Shown here: one piece after another, positions 53,001 through 64,000 of the stretch
How the letters are laid out: every line of letters begins with the position of its first letter
Numbering within the stretch: position 1 is the stretch's first letter
Source: Mytilus trossulus
Lineage: Eukaryota; Mollusca; Bivalvia; Mytilida; Mytilidae
Length of the DNA stretch: 64,000 bases
Direction of reading: 5' to 3'
Assembly (NCBI RefSeq): GCF_036588685.1
Contig: NC_086382.1
Span: forward strand, 68,246,929-68,310,928
Translations under genes and position numbers: made by a program
Notes under the pieces: model-generated
The model's database searches: none
Seen by the model: only the letters and a program-made list of their open reading frames with translations
Told to the model about the DNA's origin: nothing

Positions 53001-53300
53001 TCTCATTAGTGTATGCACGTTATATAGGGTCGATACCCATCGAATAACTCTGTCTCATCAGTGTATGAACGTTATATAGCGGTCATACCCATCGAAAAAC
53101 TCTGTCTTATTAGTGTATGAACGTTATATAGGGTTCATACCCATCGAATAACTCTGTCTCATTAGTGTATGAACGTTATATAGGGTCCATACCCATCGAA
53201 AAACTTTGTATCATTAGTGTATGAACTTTATATAGGGTTCATACCCATCGAATAACTCTGTCTCATCAGTGTATGAACGTTATATAGGGTCCATACCTAT
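50097..53300 (+). repeat. 52-bp satellite-like array, about 60 units
   Basis: Unit of 52 bp: GAACGTTATATAGGGTTCAT + ACCCATCGAAAAACTCTG + TCTCATTAGTGTAT. The first units (50100-50500) are more diverged. Inside, 3- and 4-unit higher-order blocks are visible, e.g. the AAACTTTGTATCATTAG variant at about 52300, 52508 and 52663. Confidence 0.95.
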
Positions 53301-53416
53301 CATGTGTGAACGTTGTTATAGTGTTTATGTATTTTGTATAACTGTGTCTCATTGGTTTTTTTTTTATCGTTGTAGGGTCTACATATCCATCTTATAACCC
53401 TGTCTCATGTTTGTTT

Positions 53417-53560
53417 TACGTCCAGTGACAAATATTTCATTCATGTTCAGGACGAGATCATATTATCGATTAATACAATAGTTAGGTTATTCAACCGCTA
53501 GTCTCTGTCCGTTCAATAAACGATTTAAATCCAGTGGCAAATATTCCAATCATGCATATA
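53417..53560 (-). repeat. R8 repeat fragment, inverted
   Basis: ACGTCCAGTGACAAATATTT and CATTCATGTTCAGGACGAGA, plus a second ATCCAGTGGCAAATATTCC nearby; reverse of 31400-31440. Confidence 0.6.
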
Positions 53561-53574
53561 AACTGTGTTTAAGA

Positions 53575-56045
53575 ACCATTATGTATACATCTATGAACCA
53601 CAGGCAATACTTACAGAATGTATATGAGAACCACAGAGTAAACTTACAGACTGTATCTAAGAACCACAGACAATACTTACAGACTATATCTAAGAACCAC
53701 AGACAATACATACAGACTGTACCTAATAACCATAGACTATACTTACAGACTGTATCTAAGAACCACAGACAATACTTACAGACTACATATAAGAACCACA
53801 GACAATACATTCAGACTGTACCCAAGAACCATAGACTATACTTACAGACTGTATCTAAGAACCACAGACAATACATACAGACTGTACCTAAGAACCACAG
53901 ACAATGCTTACAGACTGTATCTAAGGACCACATACAATACTTACAGACTACATCTAAGAACCACATACAATACATACAGAGGGTACCTTTGAACCACAGA
54001 CAATGCTTACAGACTATATCTCAGAACCATGCACAGTACTTACAGACTATATCTAAGAACCATACTATACTTACAGACTGTACCTAAGAACCATAGACTT
54101 ACAGACTGTACATAAGAACCACAGACAATACTTACAGACTACATCCAAGAACCACATACAATGCTTAGACTATATCTAAGAACCATGAACTATACTTACA
54201 GACTGTATCTTAGAACCACAGACTATACTTACAGACTGTACCTAAGAACCACAGACAATGCTTACAGACTGTATATAAGAACCATAGACTATACTTACAG
54301 ACTACATCCAAGAACCACATACAATGCTTACAGACTGTACCTAAGAACCACAGACAATGCTTACAGACTGTATATAAGAACCATAGACTATACTTACAGA
54401 CTGTATCTAAGTACCACAGACAATACATACAGACTGTACCTAAGAACCACAGACAATGCTTACAGACTGTATCTAAGGACCACATACAATACTTACAGAC
54501 TATATCTAAGAACCACATACAATACATACAGAGGGTACCTTAGAACCAAAGACAATGCTTACAGACTATATCTCAGAACCATGCACAGTACTTACAGACT
54601 ATATCTAAGAACCAGACTATACTTACAGACTGTACCTAAGAACCACATACAATACTTACAGACTACATCAAAAAACCACATACAATACATACAGAGGGTA
54701 CCTTAGAACCACAGACAATGCTTACAGACTATATCTCAGAACCATGCACAGTACTTACAGACTATATCTAAGAACCAGACTATACTTACAGACTGTATCT
54801 CAGAACCATAGACTTACAGACTGTACATAAGAACCACAGACAATACTTACAGACTACATCCAAGAACCACAGACAATGCTTAGACTATATCTAAGAACCA
54901 TGGACTATACTTACAGACTGTATCTTCGAATCACAGTTTATACTTACAGACTGTACCTAAGAACCACAGACAATGCTTACAGACTGTATCTAAGAACCAT
55001 AGACTATACTTACAGACTGTATCTAAGAAACCACAGACAATACATACAGACTGTACCTTAGAACCACAGACAATGCTTACAGACTGTATCTAAGGACCAC
55101 ATACAATACTTACAGACTACATCTAAGAACCACATACAATACATACAGAGGGTACCTTAGAACCACAGACAATGCTTACAGACTATATCTCAGAACCATG
55201 CACAGTACTTACAGACTATATCTAAGAACCAGACTATACTTACAGACTGTACCTAAGAACCACATACAATACTTATAGACTACAACTTAGAACCACATAC
55301 AATACATACAGAGGGTACGTTAGAACCACAGACAATGCTTACAGACTATATCTCAGAACCATGCACAGTACTTACAGACTAAATCTAAGAACCAGACTAT
55401 ACTTACAGACTGTATCTCAGAACCATAGACTTACAGACTGTACATAAGAACCACAGACAATACTTATAGACTACATCCAAGAACCACAGACAATGCTTAG
55501 ACTATATCTAAGAACCATGAACTATACTTACAGACTGTATCTTAGAACCACAGACTATACTTACAGACTGTACCTAAGAACCACAGACAATGCTTACAGA
55601 CTGTAGCTAAGAACCATAGACTATACTTACAGACTACATCTAAGAACCACATACAATACATACAGACTACATCTAAGAACCACATACAATACATACAGAG
55701 GGTACCTTAGAACCACAGACAATGCTTACAGACTATACCTAAGAACCACAGACAATGCTTACAGACTATATATCAGAACCAAAGTCTTTACTTACAGACT
55801 GTATCTAAGAACAATACACAGTACTTACAGACTACATCTAAGAACCACAGACAATAAAAACAGACTATTTAAGAACCACAGATAATATGTACAGACTGTA
55901 TATAAGAACCATAGACTATACGTACAGACTGTACCTAAGAACCACAGAAAATACTTACAGATTACATCAAAGAACCACAGACAATACTTACAGACTATAT
56001 ATAAGAACTGCAGACAGTACCTACAGACTGTTTCTAGAAATCTCA
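53575..56045 (+). repeat. 33-bp satellite-like array, about 75 units
   Basis: Unit CTTACAGACTGTATCTAAGA + ACCACAGACAATA. Because 33 is a multiple of three, long frames stay open on both strands (for example repeated YLQTVSKNHRQ at 53581-54087, and RLYLRTTDNAY in another frame at 54161-54706). The frame changes and lack of a start context or splice sites argue that it is not coding. Higher-order blocks of five units (about 166 bp), marked by the CATACAGAGGGTACCTT variant, recur at 54524, 54690, 55145, 55311 and 55693. Confidence 0.95.
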
Positions 56046-56067
56046 TTTGCCTTATATATTTTAACAT

Positions 56068-57840
56068 CTAAAGTTAACTAATTGTCTTATGTACATGCCT
56101 TAAATATTTCATTATCTATATTTTACTAATGGTCTATGTACATTTGTCTTACATTGTCCATCTTTAACTAACCATTGATTTTATGAGTTTTATAGATTAA
56201 GGTTTCACTGCAAGTATCACAGACAATTCACATTTCAGATAAATTCTGACCGACATTCATGAATCATGAAAATTAGACCAAGGTTAGATGAAACCTGCCA
56301 GACTGATACATGTATGTACCCCTTTCAATCATTACATATACAACATATAGTTGACCTACTACTTCCAGTATTTTAGAAATGGAACTAATCACACAACTTT
56401 CAACATAAAATGAGGTAAAGGTCAGAAAAAAACCTGTATAACTGAAATGTATACATAGCAAGGAATCAATATACCAAATATAGTTATCCATCCTATTATT
56501 CATAGTATATACTAAATTTAAATGACAAACATATAAGCAGATGCTGAACCATTAAAATGAGGTTGAGGACATGGACATGGACATGGACATTTAACAGAGA
56601 AAAAAATCTTAAAATATGGTATCTGCAGCATCCAAGTCTTCTAACTTTTGAGATATAAAATTTATATTTCAGAAAAATTATCCTGTAACATGAAAAATTT
56701 ATGGTCATTTATCATAATTTAAAACCATTACATATTGCTTGGAATGTATCTAATAACCACAGAAACAGCATACACACTGTATGTTTGAATATTGGAAAAT
56801 ACATTCAGACAAGATCTTTGAAAAAGACATAACATACTGACGATATCTAAGAATCACAGACAATTCATACATGTATACATGTAGATCATTTCTAAGAAAC
56901 CCATATAATTCACACAGATTGTATCCTGATCTAGTTTTACTTGGTGGGAATAGTAAAGTTATCATTTAATAATAAAATCATTTCACATATGCTAAGTCTA
57001 ATTCAGGCATTTTATTACACTCAATTGAGTCAATTCTTTGTGTAAACAGGAAATGTGACTTTGATTATGACAGTATAATCCTGTTGAAGCAATTGTCTCT
57101 CTCGTTTTCTTTCTTTTCCTCCATTATTTTCTTTAAGATGCAAATTATATTTAAAAGCCATATCAATTATTGGAACAGGTTTCCTTTTTGAAGAAGACGT
57201 TTCTAAGTTGAAAAACTTGTGGCTAATCCATTTGTAATATTTGAACAATAAAATACTAGCTTTTCTTTTAATATACATATTGGATAAAATCAAATCAATC
57301 AAAACAAGTTTAATTTTTTTTTTTTTTTTATTATCATAAAACTTTCAATTTTTCCTATTTGCATACAGTTAATATATTTTTCATGCATAACATTAAAGTA
57401 TATAACAAAATAGACAAACATGTAACCAATTAAATCATATATAAAAAGAGGTCACAATGTGGTTTGGAGAGATTTTTTTTTATAGAAAGTCTAATTCAAT
57501 CGACATTTTTAGAAACATTCTATTCTATTATAGAGCAAACAAATTTATTATCAATTGATAAATTGTGACTTTTGGACTTTCTGTCTTGTAATTCTTTTGA
57601 CTTATTTCTGTTTTTCAACACATAATGTCAACAATTTATGAGCATAACATGTGAATAGTCAATTCCAGTTTAAATATTCATTATATTTGAAGTAAAATTA
57701 TTTGTTAACTTATCATAATCATTATGTCTGTCTTTCTGTATTCCCAACATTTAACACTTGCATTGTTAGGTATAATAAAACAGATGATAAAGCATCCTCT
57801 ATGCAATGAAGAAAGTTCCCAATGAAAACTGAGATTTAGA
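56068..57840. other. Non-coding stretch
   Basis: A (GGACAT)4 microsatellite lies near 56566-56590. A minus-strand frame at 57030-57226 (KRKPVPIIDMAFKYNLHL) with a CAACTTAG acceptor could be an exon, but no phase partner was established. Confidence 0.4.
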
Positions 57841-57846
57841 GCATAC

Positions 57847-57915
57847 CTGAATTTTACCAGAAGAATCACTGGAGTGATACTTTCCAAAGTAGTTTTGTAT
57901 GGAGTCTTCATACAT
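57847..57915 (-). CDS. Candidate first coding exon, minus strand
   Basis: ATG at 57915, an in-frame TGA upstream, and a donor CAGGTATGC at 57846. It encodes 23 residues: MYEDSIQNYFGKYHSSDSSG, then KIQ, phase 0. No partner exon was confirmed, and the family is not recognised. A second frame is also open. Confidence 0.25.
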
Positions 57916-57959
57916 ATTTTTTTCTTTTGAAATTCATATTTAATGTGTGCCAAGATTAT

Positions 57960-59265
57960 TTAATCTTTATCTAGAGAGGCATCCATTGTTGACAGGCCTT
58001 ATGGAAAATATATTTTACAAAACTAAATATAATTGGAGGGGGGGGGAGAATAATACTACACATATCAAAGAATCAAGAAGTAAAATACACAGTTCATAAC
58101 TACAAGGTATTCAAGTATGACATCTTAATATTATAAAATACAAAACCCAAAGAAAGTTACCTTACTAAAAACTTAAAATAGTTGTCAATGCTACTCAAGT
58201 AGGAAAAGGTATAAAAAAAACGTCTCAAACGTATTTAAAAATGAGTAAAACGTAATTACAAAACAGATATATCAGAAAAATACAATTCCTGAATTTAACA
58301 TTAGTCTATCATAGTGATAAAATATAAAACAAAAACTCAAAACTAAGTGCAATAATAGTCTTCTCTGTTCTTTAAAATTGTTGACACTTATATGGCAAGC
58401 TCTAAGAAGTCTTCATAAACCTAAAATAAAATTACTTTCATGTAAAATTCACAAAATCTGGTTTAATTTTTGAAATAAACATTTTGAAAGAAAAAAAAAG
58501 TTTGAACTATTTATATTACATTTCCACAAGATGACTGGCTTTCCCAGTGATATATCAAACTCAAGTTGGTATGGTGTCTTTTTCTAATCTTCTGGTTTGG
58601 ACATGTCGCAAAAAATACCCTTTTTTTGGTTTAAAAATATTTTACCAAATATAATTTATTAAACGACTGGAAAATCTTTGGCTTGCAAGGTAGATCCAAC
58701 TATCAAAACATTTAAGTGTAATCAAGCATATTTAAATTTAATTAAAAAAATACCCTTTTATAATAAAGGGCAGATAATTACATTGATTTGATAGGACAAT
58801 TTGTGTTTAGTTCTAATGGACAGACAGACTGACAGGGTGAGATCTATATTCACCTCAAAAACTCAATAAGTTGGATACGGACACGATTATATCAAGGCAA
58901 GAGGTTTAAAACAATAATCTTCAATAAATTTAGTATACAGTACAATGTAACAATTATATCAGAATTATTTATTTTTGATTTTGTATCTGGAAAGTTAAAA
59001 CTATACCAGTAAAGTCTCTTCTCGTTTTGAAATTTAATGGAAACCAAACTAAAAAATACTGTGAGAAGGCAGTTAAGGTATATTTTTTGTTCATGTCCAT
59101 TTTGAATTGATCAAATGTTTTATTAATCCCAGGGAAACTGTTTGGAGCAGCATATCCAGTCTGCCTTACTTCACCAGAGTACTAAGCAGATTTTCCATTG
59201 GTCAATAAAACATTAAATCTCCATGAAAATATGTAAAAAAAAAAAGTAAAAATACAAAAATACTG
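57960..59265. other. Non-coding stretch
   Basis: AT-rich with G and A runs; may include the 3' UTR of the minus-strand gene ending at 59700. No feature supported. Confidence 0.4.
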
Positions 59266-59267
59266 AA

Positions 59268-59460
59268 CTCTAAGAAAAATTCAAAAAGGAAAATCAAAAA
59301 TCAAAAGGCAAAATCAAAAGTCCAAACACATCAAACGAATGGATAACAACTGTCATATTCCTGACTTGGTACAGGCATTTTCTAATGTAGAAAATGGTGG
59401 ATTGAACCTGGTTTTATAGCTAGCTTAACTTCTCACTTGTATGACAGTCACAAGATGAAT
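59268..59460 (-). repeat. Dispersed repeat R6, inverted copy
   Basis: Reverse complement of 12243-12430: TCAAAAGTCCAAACACATCA, GGCATTTTCTAATGTAGAAA, CCTGGTTTTATAGCTAGC. Confidence 0.8.
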
Positions 59461-59699
59461 TGAAACATTTTCCAATATGCCTTAATAAAATGGATTTTAA
59501 TGAAGTTGTTATATGCATGTCTCATATTGAAAGTTTTTTTTCAGATCAAATAATCCTAGATAAATTTCAGTTTTAAAAAATATTTTTTTGGGGTGATTGA
59601 TACCATTGTAGGTCCTGGATTTCTTTCAATATCACCATACAGCAACTGATCCCTTTAATCTTCACTGTTGTTAGGGTAGATGTTCTTTTGGTTAAAATA

Positions 59700-59722
59700 C
59701 TAACTCACAACTTCATTACACT
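59700..59722 (-). CDS. Terminal coding exon (last 7 codons) of unidentified minus-strand gene
   Basis: Acceptor TGTATATTGTTTCAG; two bases complete the codon begun at 61482, then CNEVVS and TAG. An internal GTGAGT could act as a donor after GTT, in which case the gene continues further left; no partner exon was found there. Confidence 0.4.
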
Positions 59723-60162
59723 CTGAAACAATATACACATAGATATATATTTATATCAATAGATAAAGAAAAGAGATAAAGAGTTTTAAGTTGCAATCTT
59801 TAACTTGATTGACTTTCTCAGATCTTTTTTTTTTTAAAACTTAAGTTTGCTTTAACAAGTTAAAAGTACATAAAGAGTGGATGATGAACTGCAATAATTT
59901 ATATAATATAACATGCACTTCAATCACCATGTTTGAGATTTTTTTTATAGGTCCGGTAAGGGCCGATTTTGGCCTCAAATTTCAGGTTCATCTGACGAAA
60001 GATTTTTACCACTTTTTAAAAACTATTTCATTTGAATTAATAGTTTTTGTGAAAGATTTCAACTGATTTAGTCATTAAAAACGTTCCAATTCAAGCTCAA
60101 ATATGAAAAATCTACCAAATATGATGAAAAATGTCACCTTTTCAGATGTTTTTTCTCAAAAA

Positions 60163-60285
60163 TGAAAGTGGCCGCATCCGTGTTCATCCTCAACCTTTAT
60201 ATATGTTTTGTATTATCATAAAATACAACTTACATTTTTATATAAAGGATGAACACGAATGCGGCCACTTTCGCTTTACATGAAA
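60163..60285. repeat. Palindrome P4
   Basis: GAAAGTGGCCGCATCCGTGT..TCATCCTCAACCTTTATATA pairs with TTATATAAAGGATGAACACG..AATGCGGCCACTTTCGC. The loop is about 35 nt and AT-rich. Confidence 0.8.
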
Positions 60286-60289
60286 ACCG

Positions 60290-61480
60290 TCTAAAATTTG
60301 ACTAAAATGCTAGAATTGTTAAGATTTCAGTGGTGCTAGTACCTGATGTATGTGCATTGTATTGTCAAGAACAGCCAGTATTTATGTTGCAGATGCATTC
60401 TACTGTCCAATAAATAACTGAAAGTTTACATTTCAACAATTTTGTAAAACTGCTATAGTTTGGGCCAAAAAGGGGTCTTAAACTATCAACAAATTTTGTT
60501 TGTGCAAATGTGAATAATTCCTCAAACTGAATTTAAAATATAAGTCTGTTGTCAGATTGAAAATGATGACATTTTGTTTTAAAAAAATATTGTTATTTAC
60601 CAGGGCTTCCAAAAAATATTTGAGCCAGCCGGACATTTTGTGTCTTATACCATGTATACAGATCTCTTAAGACTATGTAACAAAAGACAACCCTGGTAAT
60701 CAGTTGGCCATCATATAACCAATGATTGACAATTAAAAAAAAAACAGATATCAAACTTTACTTTGAAATAAATTCAATGTTCTGGCGTAAAGTGCTAAAC
60801 TGACAGTTCATCATTTGAAGTGAGCAACATCAGTGTACTGAATTCTGCCTTAGACTCTTTATTTGTGCAAAATAACATTATCAAAAACTATATTTTCATT
60901 TTGAAAAACATATTTTGGTAATACATGTACCAGATGTTGACTTGACAATGATAAAACATGGACCAGATATGGATACGTAAAATCCATGTGCATTTATAAA
61001 GCACGATTGAGTAAAAGTAGCTCTTTCCACATTATTTCATCATCAAAATACTAGAAATGAAAGTTAGATAAACGTATCAATGATAATTTTAATAGCATTT
61101 TTGATGAGCATTGATAGATTATTAAATTTCCCACCTGCACACATACTGACAAGATCAAACGTTGTTTTAATGACCTTTTAATTTTTTTTATCAAATCATA
61201 TTTATAAAACATTTACTAACATATTTCTAATAACTTTAATCTTTTTGAAAAAAGAAATTAGATGTTAACAGCTGACATGTAGGAACTTCCAAATGTTTTG
61301 GTGAATTGTATTAATATGACCGTCTCTTAAGAAAGCTGAAAAGTAGATGAAGGTATCATGCTTATCCCAGACATACAATGTCTGGACAAATTTCATGTGT
61401 AAGGAATATATGACCGTTTTAGAAGCCATGTTATTTATTGTTTCCAATTAAAAAAAATGTTAACTTGTTATTATACACTA
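60290..61480. other. Probable intron, AT-rich
   Basis: Lies between minus-strand exons at 59722 and 61482. No separate feature seen. Confidence 0.4.
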
Positions 61481-61481
61481 C

Positions 61482-61554
61482 CAAATGCTCTATGTGTATC
61501 AATCTCGTCACAGAAACTTCTCTCTTCCTCAACAGCAATTTCTTTATTCCGTAT
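61482..61554 (-). CDS. Internal exon of unidentified minus-strand gene
   Basis: A 73-nt exon with acceptor CTTTTTATTAG and donor TTTGGTAGTG. It is in phase 0 with the exon ending at 62416 and leaves phase 1, which fits the exon starting at 59722. It encodes IRNKEIAVEEERSFCDEIDT then HRAF, acidic and helical. No family recognised. Confidence 0.5.
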
Positions 61555-61555
61555 C

Positions 61556-62415
61556 TAATAAAAAGAAAATCGTATTGAATTAACCACCCACTCTACATAA
61601 TTTTTTTATATGATGTATTGAAAACAAATGAATTAAATGCTTGTTGAAAACTGTATGTATTTTTGTTCCACAGTTCAAATTCACGTTAGGCAAATAAAGA
61701 TCCAAATTTTCATTCTTTTGATCAAAATGTTTTTGTAATTTTCTTAAACTGCAAATATAGGCAAGTACATTGGGTGCAACAAACTACCTGTGGGATAGTT
61801 TTAATCCGTAAATGGAAGGTCATGGACTTAGAACCAACCTAAATTTGAACCCCTGTATTCTAGTGTATATCAATTTTTCTTAAGTTCAAATTTAAATAAC
61901 ACCATTCAGCAGAATTAAATCCATATTAATCAAAGATGTTCACTAGTCAAGTTTTTAAATTTTGTCAGATTTTGTAATTCCTCTATAGTTCTATCCAATT
62001 GAAGACAAAAATGCAACATTCATTTTTCTTTTCAGAATCTTTAACATTCTGGAAAGAAGTCATTTGTACAAATTTTGAATTCTTGTAATTTTAGCTTCCT
62101 AGCATTTTGTAATTATTATAGTGTTTGGAAAGTAAGACTTGTCAATGATTAAGATATCGAAATTCAAGAGATAATTTTCCCCACAAATTTTCAATAGCCT
62201 ATATCTCATGATATATCTCAAACAAACAAAAAAAGCACAAACAAGACAGTAATTAATTGTTTTTTGCTCTTTTGTTCTTTATTAATCACATATCAATATT
62301 TACCAGTTTGATGAAAAGCTTGATATTTTGAAAAGGAGATGAAAACATCCTTTAAGTAATTTACCATATTTTCAAATGGTGTGATGAATTCTGAATGTGT
62401 ATATATATAACTAAC
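61556..62415. other. Probable intron
   Basis: Between phase-matched minus-strand exons; no separate feature seen. Confidence 0.4.
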
Positions 62416-62450
62416 CCGAAATGTAGAATATCTGACTGTCTGAATGTTGC
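62416..62450 (-). CDS. Short internal exon of unidentified minus-strand gene
   Basis: A 35-nt exon with acceptor TTTTTTGTAG and donor CGGGTTAGT. With two bases finishing an earlier codon it encodes NIQTVRYSTFR and ends in phase 0, matching the next exon. Upstream exons would lie beyond a large repeat and the window edge. Confidence 0.4.
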
Positions 62451-62459
62451 CTACAAAAA

Positions 62460-64000
62460 ACTAGAGGCTCTAAAGAGCCTGTGTCGCTCACCTTGGTCTA
62501 TGTGCATATTAAACAAAGGACACAAATGGATTCATGACAAAATTGTATTTTGGTGATGGTGATGTGTTTGAAGTTCTTACTTTACTGAACGATTTTGCTT
62601 CTTACAATTATATCTATCATGAACTTTGCCCATTAGTAACAGAGAACTATATTTGGTAAAAATTTACATAAATTTACCAAATTAATGAAAATTGTTAAAA
62701 ATTGACTATAAAGGGCAATAACTCCTTAAGGGGTCAATTGACCATTTAGGTCATGTTGACTTATTTGTAGATCTTACTTTGCTGAACATTATTGCTGTTT
62801 ACAGTTTATCGCTATCTATAATAGTATTCAAGATAACCAAAAACGGCAAAATTTCTTTAAAAATTACCAATTGGAGGACAGCAACCCAACAACCAGTTGT
62901 CCAATTCATCTGAAAAATTCAGGGCAGATAGATATTGACTTGATTAACAATTTAACTTCTTGTCAGATTTGCTCTAGATGCTTTGGTTTCATAGTTATAA
63001 GCAAAAAACTGCATTTTACCCCTATGTTCTATTTTTAGCCGTGGCGGCCATCTTGGTTGAATGGCCAGGTCATCGGACACATTTTTCAAACTAGATACCC
63101 CAAAGATGATTGTGGCCTAGTAGTTTCAGTGGAGATTTTGTAAAAGATTACTTAGATTTATGAAAAATGGTTAAAGATTGACTATAAAGGGCAATAACTC
63201 CTAAAGGGGTCAACTGACCATTTTGGTCATGTTGACTTATTTGTAGATCTTACTTTGCTGAACATTATTGCTGTTTACAATTTATCTCTATCTATAATAA
63301 TATTCAAGATAATAACCAAAAACAGCAAAATTTCCTCAAAATTACCAATTCAGGGGCAGCAACCCAACAACCGATTGACCGATTCATCTGAAAATTTCAG
63401 GGCAGATAGTTCTTGACCTGATAAACATTTTTATCCCATGTCAGATTTCCTCAAAATGCTTTGGTTTTTGAGTTATAAGCCAAAAACTGCATTTTACCCC
63501 TATGTTCTATTTTTAGCGGTGGCGGCCATCTTGGTTGGTTGACCAGGTCACGCCACACATTTTTTAAACTAGATACCCCAAAGATGATTGTGGCCAAGTT
63601 TGGATTAATTTGGCCAAGTAGTTTCAGAGGAGAAGATTTTTGTAAAAGATTACTTAAATTTACGAAAAATGGTTAAAAATTGACTATAAAGGGCAATAAC
63701 TCCTAAACGGGTCAACTGACCATTTTGGTCATGTTGACTTATTTGTAGATCTTACTTTGCTGAACATTATTGCTGTTTACAGTTTATCTCTATCTATAAT
63801 AATATTCAAGATAATAACCAAAAACAGCAAAATTTCCTCAAAATTACCAATTCAGGGGCAGCAACCCAACAACCGATTGACCGATTCATCTGAAAATTAT
63901 AGGGCAGATAGATCTTGACCTGATAAACATTTTTATCCCATGTCAGATTTCCTCAAAATGCTTTGGTTTTTGAGTTATAAGCCAAAAACTGCATTTTACC
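62460..64000 (+). repeat. R3-family tandem repeat, about three units, continuing past the window
   Basis: AAGGGCAATAACTCCT recurs at 62712, 63188 and 63690 (spacing 476 and 502). Each unit also contains ATTGCTGTTTACA, GCAACCCAACAACC, ATGTTCTATTTTTAGC and GGCGGCCATCTTGGTTG. Confidence 0.85.

Noticed and set aside
53581..54706. Long repetitive frames (168 and 181 codons)
   Set aside because: By-products of a 33-bp tandem repeat; frames change along the array and the reverse strand is equally open.
57030..57226. Possible exon reading KRKPVPIIDMAFKYNLHL
   Set aside because: The acceptor is plausible, but its phase does not fit the candidate exon at 57847, and no other support was found.

Overview
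The window is metazoan nuclear DNA, AT-rich and intron-bearing, and almost certainly from a marine mussel (Mytilus or a close relative). That inference rests on dispersed repeat families I recognise from mussel genomes: a family starting near GATGTGGTATGATTGCCAAT (called R1 here), a hammerhead-ribozyme repeat, reverse-transcriptase tails ending near CTAGTTCAGTGATAAT, and several bivalve repeats with tandem habit. No bacterial-style operons, rRNA, tRNA or CRISPR arrays were seen. Family names are from memory and from reading; no search was run.

Host genes are sparse and split by introns. A minus-strand gene has phase-compatible exons at 5786-5635, 4287-3265, 2762-2656 and 1939-1865; its third exon seems to carry a 2-nt TA insertion that creates a stop. 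A plus-strand gene at 9804-11527 (two exons, 424 aa) encodes a BIR (IAP-type) zinc domain. Two exons of an unidentified gene lie just before it (8341-8927). Near the right edge, three phase-matched minus-strand exons (62450-59700) form the end of another unidentified gene. A possible small three-exon gene lies at 39770-42936.

Mobile DNA dominates the rest. From the left: a tandem hammerhead (retrozyme-like) repeat at 1.1-1.45 kb; a degraded LINE at 12.6-15.4 kb; a TIR element inserted into another copy of itself (15.47-17.46 kb); a MULE-like element carrying a LINE fragment (19.38-20.19 kb); a C-rich TIR element; and a 6.9-kb element bounded by inverted minisatellites and a CTGAG duplication (21.0-27.9 kb). 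Inside this lies a Penelope-like element, and inside its reverse-transcriptase reading frame lies the most unusual object of the window.

That object is a 2545-bp virus-like element at 23487-26031, with 508-bp terminal inverted repeats beginning 5'-AG, and a 6-bp target duplication TATATC. Each TIR carries a CARD-domain gene with an ETS-CRE type promoter motif. Between the TIRs, tightly packed on the minus strand, are a TATA-binding-protein-like gene, a small ORF, a capsid-accessory-like protein, and a zinc-finger plus P-loop ATPase gene cut off by the left TIR. The ends resemble Polinton/Maverick-type elements, but a gene set of TBP, CARD and ATPase without polymerase, integrase or major capsid is one I do not recognise.

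The right half (31-64 kb) is intergenic or intronic, with nested R1 copies, a TTAA-flanked element, fold-back elements, and an 8.3-kb cluster of four tandem arrays (168-, 79-, 52- and 33-bp units; 47.7-56.1 kb). The window ends inside a tandemly repeated bivalve family.
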